A stretch of DNA of 64,000 nt from an uncultured Bacteroidota bacterium. GTDB lineage: Bacteria; Bacteroidota; Bacteroidia; Chitinophagales; Chitinophagaceae. Position 1 is the first letter of the stretch, and each line of letters starts with the position of its first letter. The position numbers and the translations under genes are program-made. Location: assembly GCA_903831575.1 (NCBI GenBank), contig CAIKYB010000017.1:1-64000 (forward strand). The letters are read 5' to 3'. The notes under the pieces were generated by a model. It made no database searches, was not told the DNA's origin, and saw nothing but the letters and a program-made list of their open reading frames with translations. This document shows, piece after piece, positions 44,858 to 53,943 of the stretch.

Positions 44858-44906
44858 ATGATTTTATGCTCAATGATGGCATATCTAATAGTATCTGCAA
44901 GTATGA

Positions 44907-46298
44907 TTAAAGTAATATGCCTTTTAAGAAAAAGTAAGCAACAGAGAAGTAGATTACTATACCTGTAACATCTACCAAAGTAGCTACGAATGGTGCTGAT
45001 GAAGCGGCAGGATCCAGTTTTAATCTCTTTAAAATAATAGGAAGCATCGATCCCATCAAGCTGCCCCATAAAACAATGCCCATCAATGAAAAGAAAATAG
45101 TTATTGCCAAAAGATTCCAATGTATTCCATAATCAAAAATATGGAGGTTTTGCCAGATGAAGATTCTTAGCAAACCAATGCTTCCTAAAATAACGCCTAG
45201 TAAAAAACCTGTAATCAATTCTCTTCTCATCACTCTCCACCAATCAGCGATGGTTAGTTCTCCCAAAGCCATTGCCTGGATGATTAATGTAGAGGCCTGA
45301 GATCCACTATTCCCACCGCTACTCATGATTAAGGGGATGAATAATGCTAGAACTGTTGCCGTTTCTATTTCATGTTGAAAAAACTGCATGGCAGAGGCGG
45401 TTAACATCTCTCCAAGAAAAAGCAATACGAGCCAACCTGCTCTTTTCTTTAATAATTTCAGAATCCCAATTTCTAAATAAGGTTCATCAAATGCTTCTGT
45501 ACCACCAATTTTCTGAATATCTTCACTGAATTCCTCATTCGCTACCCAAAGAACGTCATCAATTGTTATGATCCCCAGTAGGACGTTTTGATTATCTGTA
45601 ACAGGAAGGGCTACACGATTATTCATTTTAAAAGCTTCATTAGCCAATTCCTGGTCGTCATTGGCATTCAAAGAAATAAAACGATCATCCATCAATTCGT
45701 TTACTTTCATTTCTGGGGAAGCGAGTATGATATCTCTGATTCGAATATCATCAAGAAGTTCACCTTTGTAATTGATTACATAAATCACATCAATGGTTTC
45801 GCTATTGGTTCCAAATCTGCGAATCGTATCGATAACTTCTTTTACGGTATTGTATTCATAAACATAAACGTAATCGGGGTTCATCAATCGCCCAACACTG
45901 TTCTCCGGATAGCCTAAAAGTTCCAGCGTTATTTTTCGTTCGTCTGGATCAAGTGTTTTAATTAATTCTCTTACAACGCTGTTAGGAAGTACTTCAAGGA
46001 AAGCAACACGATCATCGGCAGGAAGTTCATTCAGTAATTCGGCAGACTTAAATGCAGGCAAATCTTCTATAATTCTTTTTTGTTCACCTGGATCGAGAAT
46101 TTTAAAAACACCTGCAGCACGATGTATGGAAAGGTGAGAGATAATCTGAGATTCGTAATCGGTATTGTCGTAAATCAACTCGGCAACATCACTAATATTC
46201 TGATCATTCAGGAATTCCTGAATAGCCAATTTGTTTTCAGAAGCAATAATCTCCTCAAACTGTTGTTGTAACGATATGTCATCCATTTCTAAAGCCAT
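44907..46298 (-). CDS. mgtE: Magnesium transporter MgtE
   Basis: A 463-residue inner-membrane Mg2+ channel. The N-terminal helical domain (about 1-135, with LLNELPADDRVAFLEVLP and LLGYPENSVGRLMNPDYV) is followed by a CBS pair (about 140-255). The five-helix membrane domain follows, with GWLVLLFLGEMLTASAMQFF, the pore-lining PLIMSSGGNSGSQASTLIIQ, and DPAASSAPFVATLVDVTG. The cytosolic domains sense Mg2+ and gate the pore. A second ATG at codon 5 is an alternative start. It faces a divergent SET-domain gene across 90 bp. Confidence 0.95.
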   Translation of the reverse strand: MALEMDDISLQQQFEEIIASENKLAIQEFLNDQNISDVAELIYDNTDYESQIISHLSIHRAAGVFKILDPGEQKRIIEDLPAFKSAELLNELPADDRVAFLEVLPNSVVRELIKTLDPDERKITLELLGYPENSVGRLMNPDYVYVYEYNTVKEVIDTIRRFGTNSETIDVIYVINYKGELLDDIRIRDIILASPEMKVNELMDDRFISLNANDDQELANEAFKMNNRVALPVTDNQNVLLGIITIDDVLWVANEEFSEDIQKIGGTEAFDEPYLEIGILKLLKKRAGWLVLLFLGEMLTASAMQFFQHEIETATVLALFIPLIMSSGGNSGSQASTLIIQAMALGELTIADWWRVMRRELITGFLLGVILGSIGLLRIFIWQNLHIFDYGIHWNLLAITIFFSLMGIVLWGSLMGSMLPIILKRLKLDPAASSAPFVATLVDVTGIVIYFSVAYFFLKGILL

Positions 46299-46342
46299 TG
46301 CTATAAGAGGTCTAAAATGGTTTATTTGATTGGCAATTTCAC

Positions 46343-46367
46343 TAATTTCGTTTCGCGTTGCAATTTA
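46343..46367. promoter_or_regulatory. Divergent promoter region of mgtE and the SET-domain gene
   Basis: TAATTTCG at 46343-46350 on the plus strand could serve the SET gene (ATG 46389). TAAATTGC at 46360-46367 on the minus strand could serve mgtE (ATG 46298). The two boxes point away from each other within 25 bp. Confidence 0.35.
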
Positions 46368-46388
46368 CTTTATTATTATCAGTAAATC

Positions 46389-46775
46389 ATGATTCACTCT
46401 TCTTTATATATTGATATCACAGAAAAAAAAGGTAAAGCTGTTTTTACAAATGAAGGTATTGCAGCAGGAGAAATTATTGAAGTGTCTCCAGTGATTGTTA
46501 TGAGAAAAGAAGACCGCTTACATCTTGATCAAACCTTGTTGCATGATTATATTTTCGAATGGGGAGAAAAGAAGGAGCAATGTGCTATGGCATTAGGGTT
46601 TATTCCAATTTACAACCATAGCTATTACAGTAATTGTGAATATTTCATGGACTTTGAAGACGAAACTATTTTTGTAAAAACGGTTAGGGCAATTGAAAAA
46701 GGGGAGGAGTTAACGATTAATTATAACGGTGATTGGGATGACCAAAAGAGGGTTTGGTTTGATGTGGTGGGTTAG
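46389..46775 (+). CDS. Small SET-domain protein, possible protein-lysine methyltransferase
   Basis: A 128-residue protein made of little more than a SET domain. The start KGKAVFTNEGIAAGEIIEVSP is the usual first SET block. ALGFIPIYNHSYYSNC corresponds to the NHS-containing SAM-binding motif, and IEKGEELTINYNGDWDD to the EEL-x-x-x-Y catalytic motif. Eukaryotic SET enzymes methylate histones; bacterial ones act on ribosomal or other proteins, often unknown. It has no neighbours of related function. Its stop codon already lies within a GTTGGTTG repeat. Confidence 0.82.
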   Translation: MIHSSLYIDITEKKGKAVFTNEGIAAGEIIEVSPVIVMRKEDRLHLDQTLLHDYIFEWGEKKEQCAMALGFIPIYNHSYYSNCEYFMDFEDETIFVKTVRAIEKGEELTINYNGDWDDQKRVWFDVVG

Positions 46776-46887
46776 TTGGTTGGTTGGTAATAAATACAAA
46801 TGATCAAAGATAAACTACAACCAATATGTCGAAAAAATAAAAGGTTGACTAGTAGAACTAATCAACCTTTTAACTAATCAACTAATT
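46769..46887. repeat. GGTTGGTT-type repeats and hairpin after the SET gene
   Basis: GTTAGTTGGTTGGTTGGT begins at the SET gene's last codons. Further on, ACTAATCAACC-type units run up to the aconitase gene and form the arm of the terminator hairpin at 46839-46871. So the repeat units supply the terminator here. Confidence 0.6.
46839..46871. terminator. Bidirectional terminator between SET gene and aconitase
   Basis: AAAAGGTTGA-CTAGT pairs with ACTAATCAACCTTTT (14 of 15 pairs) around a 3-nt loop. A-rich and T-rich flanks suit both converging genes. Confidence 0.65.
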
Positions 46888-46890
46888 TAT

Positions 46891-49161
46891 TTATTTCTTA
46901 GCGAAATCTCTTCTAATAATATTCAACGCAGCGCCTTCTTTAAACCATTCAATTTGCTGCTCATTGTAAGAATGGTTTACCTGAATAGTTTCGTTTGTGC
47001 CATCTGAATGCTGTAAGGCCAATGTTAGTTTTTTATTCGGTGCAAACGAAGTCAATCCAACGATGTCGATATTGTCATCTTCTCTGAATTTTTCATAATC
47101 TGCTTTGTTGTCGAATGTTAATGCCAGCATGCCTTGTTTTTTCAAATTGGTTTCATGAATACGGGCAAATGATTTCACCAATACAGCACGCACACCTAAG
47201 TGACGAGGCTCCATTGCAGCATGCTCACGAGAAGAACCTTCTCCATAATTTTCATCACCAACAACGATAGTCCCTATTCCTGCAGCTTTGTAAGCTCTTT
47301 GTGTAGAAGGCACTGTCCCATATTCTCCGGTTAATTGATTTTTTACGTTGTCTGTTTTTTCGTTGAAGAAATTGACAGCACCAATCAATAAGTTATTACT
47401 GATATTATCTAAATGACCTCTGAATTTCAACCATGGACCTGCCATTGAAATATGATCTGTTGTACATTTTCCTTTTGCTTTGATGAGCAGTTTTAATGCT
47501 TTTAAATCTGTCCCTTCCCAAGCGGCAAATGGTTCTAATAATTGCAATCTTTTGCTGTCAGGAGCTACTTTTACTTGTACGCCACTGCCATCTGCTGCAG
47601 GAGCCTGGTAGCCAGGATCTTCCGCATCGAATCCTTTTAAGGGTAATTCAACTCCTGTTGGCGGATCTAATTTTACTTGCTCACCTTTGTCGTTGGTAAG
47701 CGTGTCCGTTAGTGGGTTGAAATTTAAATCTCCTGCTATAGCCATCGCCGTTACAATCTCTGGTGATCCAACAAATGCAAAAGTGTTAGGATTGCCATCA
47801 GCCCTTTTTGCAAAGTTTCTGTTGAAACTGTGAACGATGGTATTTCTTTCTGCTTTTTCTGCACCTACTCTTGCCCACATGCCAATACATGGTCCGCAGG
47901 CATTAGCAAAAACTGTTGCGCCAATTTTATCGAATATACCTAAGAATCCGTCTCTTTCTATAGTGTATCTTACTAATTCAGATCCTGGTGTTATAGTAAA
48001 TTCCGCGTTTAATTTTAATCCTTTTTCAGAAACTTGCTTGGCTAAACTTACCGCACGACTAATATCTTCATAAGAAGAATTGGTACAACTTCCTATCAAA
48101 CCTACTTCGATTTTTGTAGGCCAGTTATTTTTCGCAGCTTCTTCTTTCATTTTTGAAATAGGCGTTGCTAAATCTGGAGTGAAGGGGCCATTTAAATGTG
48201 GTTCTAATTCACTTAAATTAATTTCAATCACTTGATCAAAGTAGGCAGAAGGATTCGCATATACATCAGCGTCACCTGTTAAGTATTCTTTTATTTCATC
48301 TGCAGCTGCTGCAATTTCTTCGCGACCTGTAGCTTTTAAATAACGGCTCATGCTTTCGTCATAACCAAAAGTAGATGTGGTAGCACCAATTTCTGCTCCC
48401 ATATTGCAAATGGTTCCTTTTCCTGTACAACTCATACTCAAAGCGCCTTCTCCAAAGTATTCCACTACAGCGCCAGTTCCGCCTTTTACGGTAAGGATAC
48501 CTGCAACTTTTAGGATAACGTCTTTTGGAGAAGCCCATCCACTAAGCTTTCCCGTTAGTTTAATGCCAATTAGTTTCGGCATTTTTAATTCCCATGGTAA
48601 GCCAGCCATTACATCGCATGCATCTGCACCACCTACACCAATAGCAATCATTCCTAAACCGCCTGCATTTACAGTATGGCTATCTGTACCAATCATCATC
48701 CCGCCGGGGAATGCATAATTTTCTAACACAACCTGGTGAATAATTCCAGCTCCTGGTTTCCAGAATCCAATGCCGTATTTGTTTGAAACAGAGGCCAAAA
48801 AATCATACACTTCACTGCTTTCAGAAACGGCTCTGTTTAAATCTGTTTTACTGTCTATTTTTGCTTCAATCAAATGGTCGCAATGCACTGTACTTGGAAC
48901 AGCTACTACCGCACGGCCAGATTGCATAAATTGTAACAAGGCCATTTGCGCTGTTGCATCTTGCATAGCTACTCTGTCCGGAGCAAAATCTACATAAGAC
49001 ATTCCTCTTTCCTGAACCTCAGTGGCATTGCCTTGCCATAGATGGGCGTATAATATTTTTTCTGTTAAGGTTAGGGGTTTGCTAACTGTTTTACGAGCCG
49101 CCTCAACTCTTTCAGGGAAGTTTGCGTAAACCTTCTTGATCATTTCAATGTCAAAAGCCAT
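46891..49161 (-). CDS. acnA: Aconitate hydratase
   Basis: Interconverts citrate and isocitrate in the TCA cycle. The 756-residue protein resembles the mitochondrial/AcnA-like branch. The 4Fe-4S ligands are in [11 protein letters not shown] and [45 protein letters not shown] near residue 160 and, in the swivelling C-terminal domain, [21 protein letters not shown] are fully conserved. A TAATTTCG box lies upstream at 49225-49232. It stands as a single gene between the SET gene and kdsA. Confidence 0.96.
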   Translation of the reverse strand: MAFDIEMIKKVYANFPERVEAARKTVSKPLTLTEKILYAHLWQGNATEVQERGMSYVDFAPDRVAMQDATAQMALLQFMQSGRAVVAVPSTVHCDHLIEAKIDSKTDLNRAVSESSEVYDFLASVSNKYGIGFWKPGAGIIHQVVLENYAFPGGMMIGTDSHTVNAGGLGMIAIGVGGADACDVMAGLPWELKMPKLIGIKLTGKLSGWASPKDVILKVAGILTVKGGTGAVVEYFGEGALSMSCTGKGTICNMGAEIGATTSTFGYDESMSRYLKATGREEIAAAADEIKEYLTGDADVYANPSAYFDQVIEINLSELEPHLNGPFTPDLATPISKMKEEAAKNNWPTKIEVGLIGSCTNSSYEDISRAVSLAKQVSEKGLKLNAEFTITPGSELVRYTIERDGFLGIFDKIGATVFANACGPCIGMWARVGAEKAERNTIVHSFNRNFAKRADGNPNTFAFVGSPEIVTAMAIAGDLNFNPLTDTLTNDKGEQVKLDPPTGVELPLKGFDAEDPGYQAPAADGSGVQVKVAPDSKRLQLLEPFAAWEGTDLKALKLLIKAKGKCTTDHISMAGPWLKFRGHLDNISNNLLIGAVNFFNEKTDNVKNQLTGEYGTVPSTQRAYKAAGIGTIVVGDENYGEGSSREHAAMEPRHLGVRAVLVKSFARIHETNLKKQGMLALTFDNKADYEKFREDDNIDIVGLTSFAPNKKLTLALQHSDGTNETIQVNHSYNEQQIEWFKEGAALNIIRRDFAKK

Positions 49162-49224
49162 GTTTTTTTGTTTATGTTTTTTTATTTATGGTTTGTTGTT
49201 TGTTGTTTAAAACGAAGTCGGGCG

Positions 49225-49232
49225 CGAAATTA
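49225..49232 (-). promoter_or_regulatory. Putative -7 promoter element of the aconitase gene
   Basis: TAATTTCG followed by CG on the minus strand, 7 of 8 matches to TAnnTTTG, 63 nt before the ATG. Confidence 0.4.
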
Positions 49233-49335
49233 CAAAAATGATGGTAGCTTTTTCTTGATTTTTTACTGATGTATAATGTAGTATATGCTATTGCCTAAAT
49301 AAATTGGCCTCTCTTCAACCATCATTCAACCCTCC

Positions 49336-50154
49336 TCAAATCGATTTCCTCAACGCCACCAATTTCTCCAGCAACGTTTCCAATAAATCCAGTTGCAGCA
49401 TATTCGCGCCATCACTTTTTGCTACTGCAGGATTCGGATGAGTTTCGATAAACAATCCATCTGCCCCAGTTGCAATAGCTGCTTTGGCAATGGTTTCTAT
49501 TAATTGAGGATTGCCACCTGTGATGCCTGATGTTTGATTGGGTTGTTGTAAAGAATGGGTGCAGTCCATAATTACAGGGACGCCATGTTCTTTCATCCAG
49601 GGTATATTACGATAGTCTACGATTAAATCCTGGTAGCCAAAACTATTCCCTCTTTCCGTGAGCCATACTTTATCGTTGCCGGCTTGTTTGATTTTGTCCA
49701 CTGCAAATTTCATGGATGGGCCACTCACAAACTGACCTTTCTTTACGTTTACAATCTTACCTGTTGCTGCAGCTGCCAATAATAAATCTGTTTGGCGACA
49801 TAAGAATGCCGGTATTTGCAATACATCTACATATTGAGCGGCTATATGAGCTTCTTCCGCGGTATGAATATCTGTGGTAGTGGGTAAATTGTATTTCTTT
49901 CCTGCTGCATGTATGAGTTGTAATGCGGCTTCATCACCGATACCAGTAAATGAAGAGCCGCTGGTTCGGTTTGCTTTTTTATATGAAGCTTTAAATAGAT
50001 AGGGAATGCCTAATTTCTTGGAAATAGTAGACACGCGTTCAGCAATTTCATCAACCATTTCTTCATTTTCTACTACACAAGGGCCTGCGATAAGAAAGAA
50101 GTTATTTTTATGATAAGATTGATGCTGAAATAGATTCGTTAAATGGTTATTCAT
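49336..50154 (-). CDS. kdsA: 3-deoxy-8-phosphooctulonate synthase (Kdo-8-P synthase)
   Basis: Condenses phosphoenolpyruvate and arabinose-5-phosphate to Kdo-8-phosphate for LPS. The 272-residue protein contains FFLIAGPCVVENEEMV, YLFKASYKKANRTS, DVLQIPAFLCRQTDLL, NVKKGQFVSGPSM and the late ADGLFIETHPNP. The NxxC/metal-type details were not resolved by eye. A promoter-like TACTTTCG ends 4 nt before the ATG, so the message may be leaderless. It is divergent from the threonine dehydrogenase gene. Confidence 0.96.
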   Translation of the reverse strand: MNNHLTNLFQHQSYHKNNFFLIAGPCVVENEEMVDEIAERVSTISKKLGIPYLFKASYKKANRTSGSSFTGIGDEAALQLIHAAGKKYNLPTTTDIHTAEEAHIAAQYVDVLQIPAFLCRQTDLLLAAAATGKIVNVKKGQFVSGPSMKFAVDKIKQAGNDKVWLTERGNSFGYQDLIVDYRNIPWMKEHGVPVIMDCTHSLQQPNQTSGITGGNPQLIETIAKAAIATGADGLFIETHPNPAVAKSDGANMLQLDLLETLLEKLVALRKSI

Positions 50155-50158
50155 TGAG

Positions 50159-50166
50159 CGAAAGTA
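50159..50166 (-). promoter_or_regulatory. Putative -7 promoter element of kdsA
   Basis: TACTTTCG on the minus strand (7 of 8 to TAnnTTTG), separated from the kdsA ATG by only CTCA. Confidence 0.4.
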
Positions 50167-50241
50167 AAATGTAAAATGTAAAAAGTAAAATTTAAAATAG
50201 AAAAGTATCTAAATTTACTTTTTATCACAGAAGAAATAAAA

Positions 50242-51189
50242 ATGAAAAAAGAAAGAATATTGGTCATTGGTGCAAGCGGACAAATAGGTGTGGAGCTTAC
50301 CCTTGCTTTAAGAAAAATACACGGCAACAATAATGTGATAGCCTCTGATTTGCGCGAAGAGAATGATTTACTAAAAGGTACAGGCCCTTATGTTAGTTTG
50401 GATGTGATGAATAAAGAGATGTTGCATGTGCAGGTCATTCGTCAGGGGATTACACAGATTTATTTGTTAGCGGCAATTTTATCCGCCACAGGGGAGAAGA
50501 ATCCCAATCTGGCCTGGAGTTTGAATATGCAAAGTTTGTTGAATGTGCTTGATATTGCCCGGGAAGAACAATTACATAAAGTGTATTGGCCAAGTAGTAT
50601 AGCGGTATTTGGCCCTACTTCCCCTAAAGTGAATTGCCCTCAGCAAACGGTGATAGAACCTATTACCGTTTATGGTATTAGTAAATATGCGGGCGAATTT
50701 TGGTGCAATTATTACCACCATCGTTATGGTGTAGATGTGCGGAGTTTGCGGTATCCGGGTTTGATTAGTTATAAAAGTGCACCGGGTGGGGGTACTACCG
50801 ATTATGCAATTGAAATTTTTCATCAGGCGCTGGAAAATAAAAAGTACGAATGTTTTTTGAAGGACGATACCTATTTGCCTATGATGTACATGCCCGATGC
50901 TATTAGAGCTACTATTGAATTGATGGAAGCGCCTGCTTCAAAAATTAGCATACGTACTTCTTATAATATAAGTGGAATGAGTTTTTCTCCTGCAGCAATT
51001 GCAATAGCCATCAAAAAACATATTCCTGATTTTGAAATCACTTACAATACGGATTACAGACAAGCCATTGCAGAAAGTTGGCCTCAAAGTATTGACGATA
51101 CAGTGGCAAGGGAGGATTGGGGTTGGAAGGAGGAGTATCTTTTGCCTGCTATGGTGAAGGAAATGTTGCAAAATCTCTCTATGGTTTAA
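50242..51189 (+). CDS. Short-chain (epimerase-type) L-threonine 3-dehydrogenase
   Basis: A 315-residue extended SDR protein. The NAD motif is IGASGQIGVEL. LAAILSATGEKNPNLAW, the Ser-containing WPSSIAVFGP, the catalytic YGISKYAGE and RYPGLISYKSAPGGGTTDYA match the UDP-galactose-epimerase-like L-threonine dehydrogenases found in Bacteroidota. These oxidise threonine to 2-amino-3-ketobutyrate. The partner ligase (kbl) is not in the window. The specific LRYPGLIS...GGGTTDYA block makes this assignment better than a generic epimerase. Confidence 0.87.
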   Translation: MKKERILVIGASGQIGVELTLALRKIHGNNNVIASDLREENDLLKGTGPYVSLDVMNKEMLHVQVIRQGITQIYLLAAILSATGEKNPNLAWSLNMQSLLNVLDIAREEQLHKVYWPSSIAVFGPTSPKVNCPQQTVIEPITVYGISKYAGEFWCNYYHHRYGVDVRSLRYPGLISYKSAPGGGTTDYAIEIFHQALENKKYECFLKDDTYLPMMYMPDAIRATIELMEAPASKISIRTSYNISGMSFSPAAIAIAIKKHIPDFEITYNTDYRQAIAESWPQSIDDTVAREDWGWKEEYLLPAMVKEMLQNLSMV

Positions 51190-51411
51190 TCTCAAATTGT
51201 CATTTGTGCTAATTTTGCCTCAGTATGTAGGAATTGGGGCTGTATGTAGAGTCTGTTTTTTATTATATGCTAATAATTTCTTACTAATTTTCTTACAAAT
51301 ACTTAATGCGTATTTATTTGTTAATCAAATAATTATAAATTTTTTACTATAAAAAAGTGTAACATATTCAAAACTTTTATCTTGAATTGTGCTTTTATTT
51401 AAAAAATCCTT

Positions 51412-51419
51412 TAGCTTTG
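51412..51419 (+). promoter_or_regulatory. Putative -7 promoter element of the first barrel gene
   Basis: TAGCTTTG followed by CCC is an exact TAnnTTTG match, 32 nt before the ATG at 51452. Confidence 0.5.
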
Positions 51420-51451
51420 CCCTAAATTAATTAACCAAAAAATTAACAAAA

Positions 51452-52180
51452 ATGAAGAAAATTATTACATTATCGTTAGCAGTTGCATCTTTTACATTTG
51501 CAAGTGCACAGATTAAAAATGACAGAGGAACTTTTACTAAACCAGCAGCAAAAGAAGTAGCTATCGAAACTAAGATGGCTGTAGATTTTAATGGTGGTGG
51601 TTGGTTTTCTTTGAGTGATGGTATTTTAGGAACATTAAGTAGCACAGTTAATGGTTCTTTAGCAGCTCCATCTGTTTCAGGTGCTGCAGTAAAAGTAAGA
51701 AGATTCAAATCTGATAAAGTTGCTGAAAGATTCTCAGCTAATCTTTCTTTCGCAAACAACAAAACTAACAACGAAAATAATGCTGAAGCAAATGATCATA
51801 GCAAAACAAGTTTTGGATTGTCTTTGAGTTATGGTAAAGAGAAGCATTTTGCTGGTGCAGAAAGATTATCAACTTATATCGGATGGGATGTAACTGCAGG
51901 TGTATTTTCAGCTTCAAGAAAAGATCAAAACGGATCAGCTTCAGCTATGACAAAATCATCTCAAACTTGTTTCGGTTTTGGTGTTCAAGGTGTAACTGGG
52001 ATGGATTATTATGTAATTCCTAAAGTTTACCTAGGGGTGGAACTTAACTACGGTTTGAATTATGCACATACTGGTAAATTAAATACAACAGGTGATGCTG
52101 GTTCAACTCCTGAAACAAAGTCATCAATTAACTTCACTCCAAAAATGGGTGGTTCATTCAGAATGGGTTACAGATTCTAA
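51452..52180 (+). CDS. Outer-membrane beta-barrel protein (first of a related pair)
   Basis: A 242-residue exported protein with signal peptide MKKIITLSLAVASFTFASAQ. The mature part alternates polar and hydrophobic residues and ends in an aromatic C-terminus (MGGSFRMGYRF), as expected for an outer-membrane barrel. The segment CFGFGVQGVTGMDYYVIPKV aligns with GFGIGVQGFIGAEYFIVPKI in the next gene, so the two are diverged tandem duplicates. No ligand or enzyme motif is seen. A perfect palindromic terminator follows. Confidence 0.78.
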   Translation: MKKIITLSLAVASFTFASAQIKNDRGTFTKPAAKEVAIETKMAVDFNGGGWFSLSDGILGTLSSTVNGSLAAPSVSGAAVKVRRFKSDKVAERFSANLSFANNKTNNENNAEANDHSKTSFGLSLSYGKEKHFAGAERLSTYIGWDVTAGVFSASRKDQNGSASAMTKSSQTCFGFGVQGVTGMDYYVIPKVYLGVELNYGLNYAHTGKLNTTGDAGSTPETKSSINFTPKMGGSFRMGYRF

Positions 52181-52212
52181 ATTGAACATGTAATTGATTT
52201 AATCAACTTACG

Positions 52213-52254
52213 TATATAAGAAAAGAGCCTCAATTGAGGCTCTTTTCTTATATA
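52213..52254 (+). terminator. 42-bp perfect palindromic terminator
   Basis: Perfectly self-complementary around CAATTG, with core AAAAGAGCCT/AGGCTCTTTT, 32 bp after the first barrel gene. Confidence 0.85.
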
Positions 52255-52301
52255 TTTTCTATTTATTTTGGCTTTTTGAATGTTATATTAAAAAAAAGCC
52301 C

Positions 52302-52309
52302 TAAATTGC
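52302..52309 (+). promoter_or_regulatory. Putative TAAATTGC promoter element of the second barrel gene
   Basis: CCCTAAATTGCGG lies 32 nt before the ATG at 52342. The third barrel gene has an equivalent CCTAAATTGCAA at 53271. Confidence 0.35.
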
Positions 52310-52341
52310 GGTCTATTATTACTAACTAAAATTAACTAAAA

Positions 52342-53160
52342 ATGAAAAAATTATCTACATTGTTACTTGCTTTTGCAGTAGTAGCTACTAGCGCAAATGC
52401 ACAAGAATTGAAGTCAAAAAAAGGAGAAAATTATTTACCTGAAAAAGGAGATTGGGCAATTGGCGTTAATGCTAATGGTCTTTTTGAGTATGTTGGAAAT
52501 CTTTTCAATACTGCTCACAACAGTGCTCCTACAGTTACTTTTCAAAAAGGTGGATCTTTTGTAGGAAAAATGTTTACATCTGATAAGCAAGCATACAGAG
52601 TAGTTGCAAATTTGGCAGTTACTTCAAACAAAGTTGCGACGCAATTCCCAGCACCAGCATTTGGAATTTCAGATGATTTTATTAACACTACAGAAAATGT
52701 AAAAAATACAGGTTTTGATTTATCAGTTGGTTTAGGAAAAGAGTGGAGAAGAGGAAAAACACGTTTACAAGGATTTTATGGTGCAGATGCGATGTTATAT
52801 GTAAATTCTTCTAAAACTGTAACTGATAGAAATAATTATAATACAACAGGTACTGGAGAAAGAGGTTCATTAGCTTCTACCGAAAATACTACACAAAAGA
52901 ACGGTATGGGTTTCGGTATTGGTGTTCAAGGTTTTATCGGAGCTGAATACTTTATTGTACCTAAGATTTCAATGGGTTGCCAATACACTTGGGGTCTTGC
53001 TCTTGGTATAACTGGAAAAGCTACTGGAACTCAAACTTTTACAGATGTTGCTACACCAGCTAATAACTATTCTGTATCTGCTGAAACAAGCGGATCATCT
53101 ACTAACTTCGGTTTAGGTGGAGTTGGTATTGCTTCAATGAATGTTACACTTCATTTCTAA
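52342..53160 (+). CDS. Outer-membrane beta-barrel protein (second of a related pair)
   Basis: A 272-residue exported protein with signal peptide MKKLSTLLLAFAVVATSANAQ. It is glycine- and aromatic-rich with alternating strands and ends in a strand finishing MNVTLHF. It shares the FGIGVQG...EYFIVPK segment and general layout with the preceding gene and is a diverged paralogue. It has its own leader (TAAATTGC box) and its own palindromic terminator, so it is a separate transcription unit. Function unknown. Confidence 0.78.
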   Translation: MKKLSTLLLAFAVVATSANAQELKSKKGENYLPEKGDWAIGVNANGLFEYVGNLFNTAHNSAPTVTFQKGGSFVGKMFTSDKQAYRVVANLAVTSNKVATQFPAPAFGISDDFINTTENVKNTGFDLSVGLGKEWRRGKTRLQGFYGADAMLYVNSSKTVTDRNNYNTTGTGERGSLASTENTTQKNGMGFGIGVQGFIGAEYFIVPKISMGCQYTWGLALGITGKATGTQTFTDVATPANNYSVSAETSGSSTNFGLGGVGIASMNVTLHF

Positions 53161-53185
53161 GAAATACCACACATACATTTTTTTT

Positions 53186-53215
53186 AGAAAAGCACCTCAA
53201 TTGAGGTGCTTTTCT
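53186..53215 (+). terminator. 30-bp perfect palindromic terminator
   Basis: Perfect inverted repeat around CAATTG, core AAAAGCACCT/AGGTGCTTTT, after the second barrel gene. Confidence 0.85.
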
Positions 53216-53271
53216 TGTTAATAATATGTATATTTTATTTTTTTATTTAAAATATCATTCCTAAATTGCAA

Positions 53272-53279
53272 CCTATTAC
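53272..53279 (+). promoter_or_regulatory. Putative TAAATTGC promoter element of the third barrel gene
   Basis: TAAATTGC followed by AACC lies 18 nt before the ATG at 53298, in a context like that of the second barrel gene. Confidence 0.35.
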
Positions 53280-53297
53280 TAACCTAAAAATTTTATT

Positions 53298-53915
53298 ATG
53301 AAAAAAGTATTATTAATTGCAGCATTGGCTGTATCGAGCGTTTCTTTTGCTCAAATTAATTTCGGAGCTCAAATCGGTGGCAATATTGCTAACATGAAAT
53401 TTGATCCAAGTTTTTCTACATCTTCTAAGTTTGGTTTAACTCTAGGTGCAGTAGCTGAAATCCCTGTTTCAGGTAATTTTTCTTTCAGACCAGAGTTAAA
53501 TTTCGTTCAAAAAGGGTGTACTTACTCTGAATCTAGCATTTCAGTAAAAACCACTTTGAATTATTTGGAATTGCCGTTGAATTTTACTTATAAAGTTGAA
53601 GCAGGATCAGGTAATTTATTTTTTGGTGCAGGTCCTTCAATAGGTTTCGGAATGTCAGGTAAAATAAGTGCGGAAGGAATTTCACAATCGATTAAATTTG
53701 ATGGAAATGCCTCTGCAACAGATGATGCAAGTCATTTAAAATCAATTGATTTTGGATTTGGATTATTAGCAGGGTATAAAATGTCAAACAATTTGTCTTT
53801 TAGCTTAGGTTACAGCACTAGTTTATCTGATATAGATCCATATGATGGATCAACAACTAAAAATAATGGAATTGCTATTAAAGTAGGGTATATGTTTGGT
53901 GGGGCAAAAAAATAA
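53298..53915 (+). CDS. PorT-like outer-membrane beta-barrel protein
   Basis: A 205-residue exported protein, signal peptide MKKVLLIAALAVSSVSFAQ. The mature part INFGAQIGGNIANMKFD, FSFRPELNFVQKG and YLELPLNFTYK follows the pattern of the PorT/outer-membrane beta-barrel family: the conserved strand with RPELN and LELPL before TYK. It ends with VGYMFGGAKK. It is not a close paralogue of the two barrel genes before it, but shares their leader style and palindromic terminator type. Confidence 0.82.
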   Translation: MKKVLLIAALAVSSVSFAQINFGAQIGGNIANMKFDPSFSTSSKFGLTLGAVAEIPVSGNFSFRPELNFVQKGCTYSESSISVKTTLNYLELPLNFTYKVEAGSGNLFFGAGPSIGFGMSGKISAEGISQSIKFDGNASATDDASHLKSIDFGFGLLAGYKMSNNLSFSLGYSTSLSDIDPYDGSTTKNNGIAIKVGYMFGGAKK

Positions 53916-53943
53916 TATTTTAGTCTAGTCATTCAAAACTTAT

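Noticed and set aside
44824-44906. glmS ribozyme
   Set aside because: Too short a gap and no recognisable ribozyme core; the ribozyme is known mainly from Gram-positive bacteria.
48377-48718. Reading frame opposite aconitase
   Set aside because: Shadow of a highly conserved gene, rich in Pro/Ile as expected from the opposite strand.
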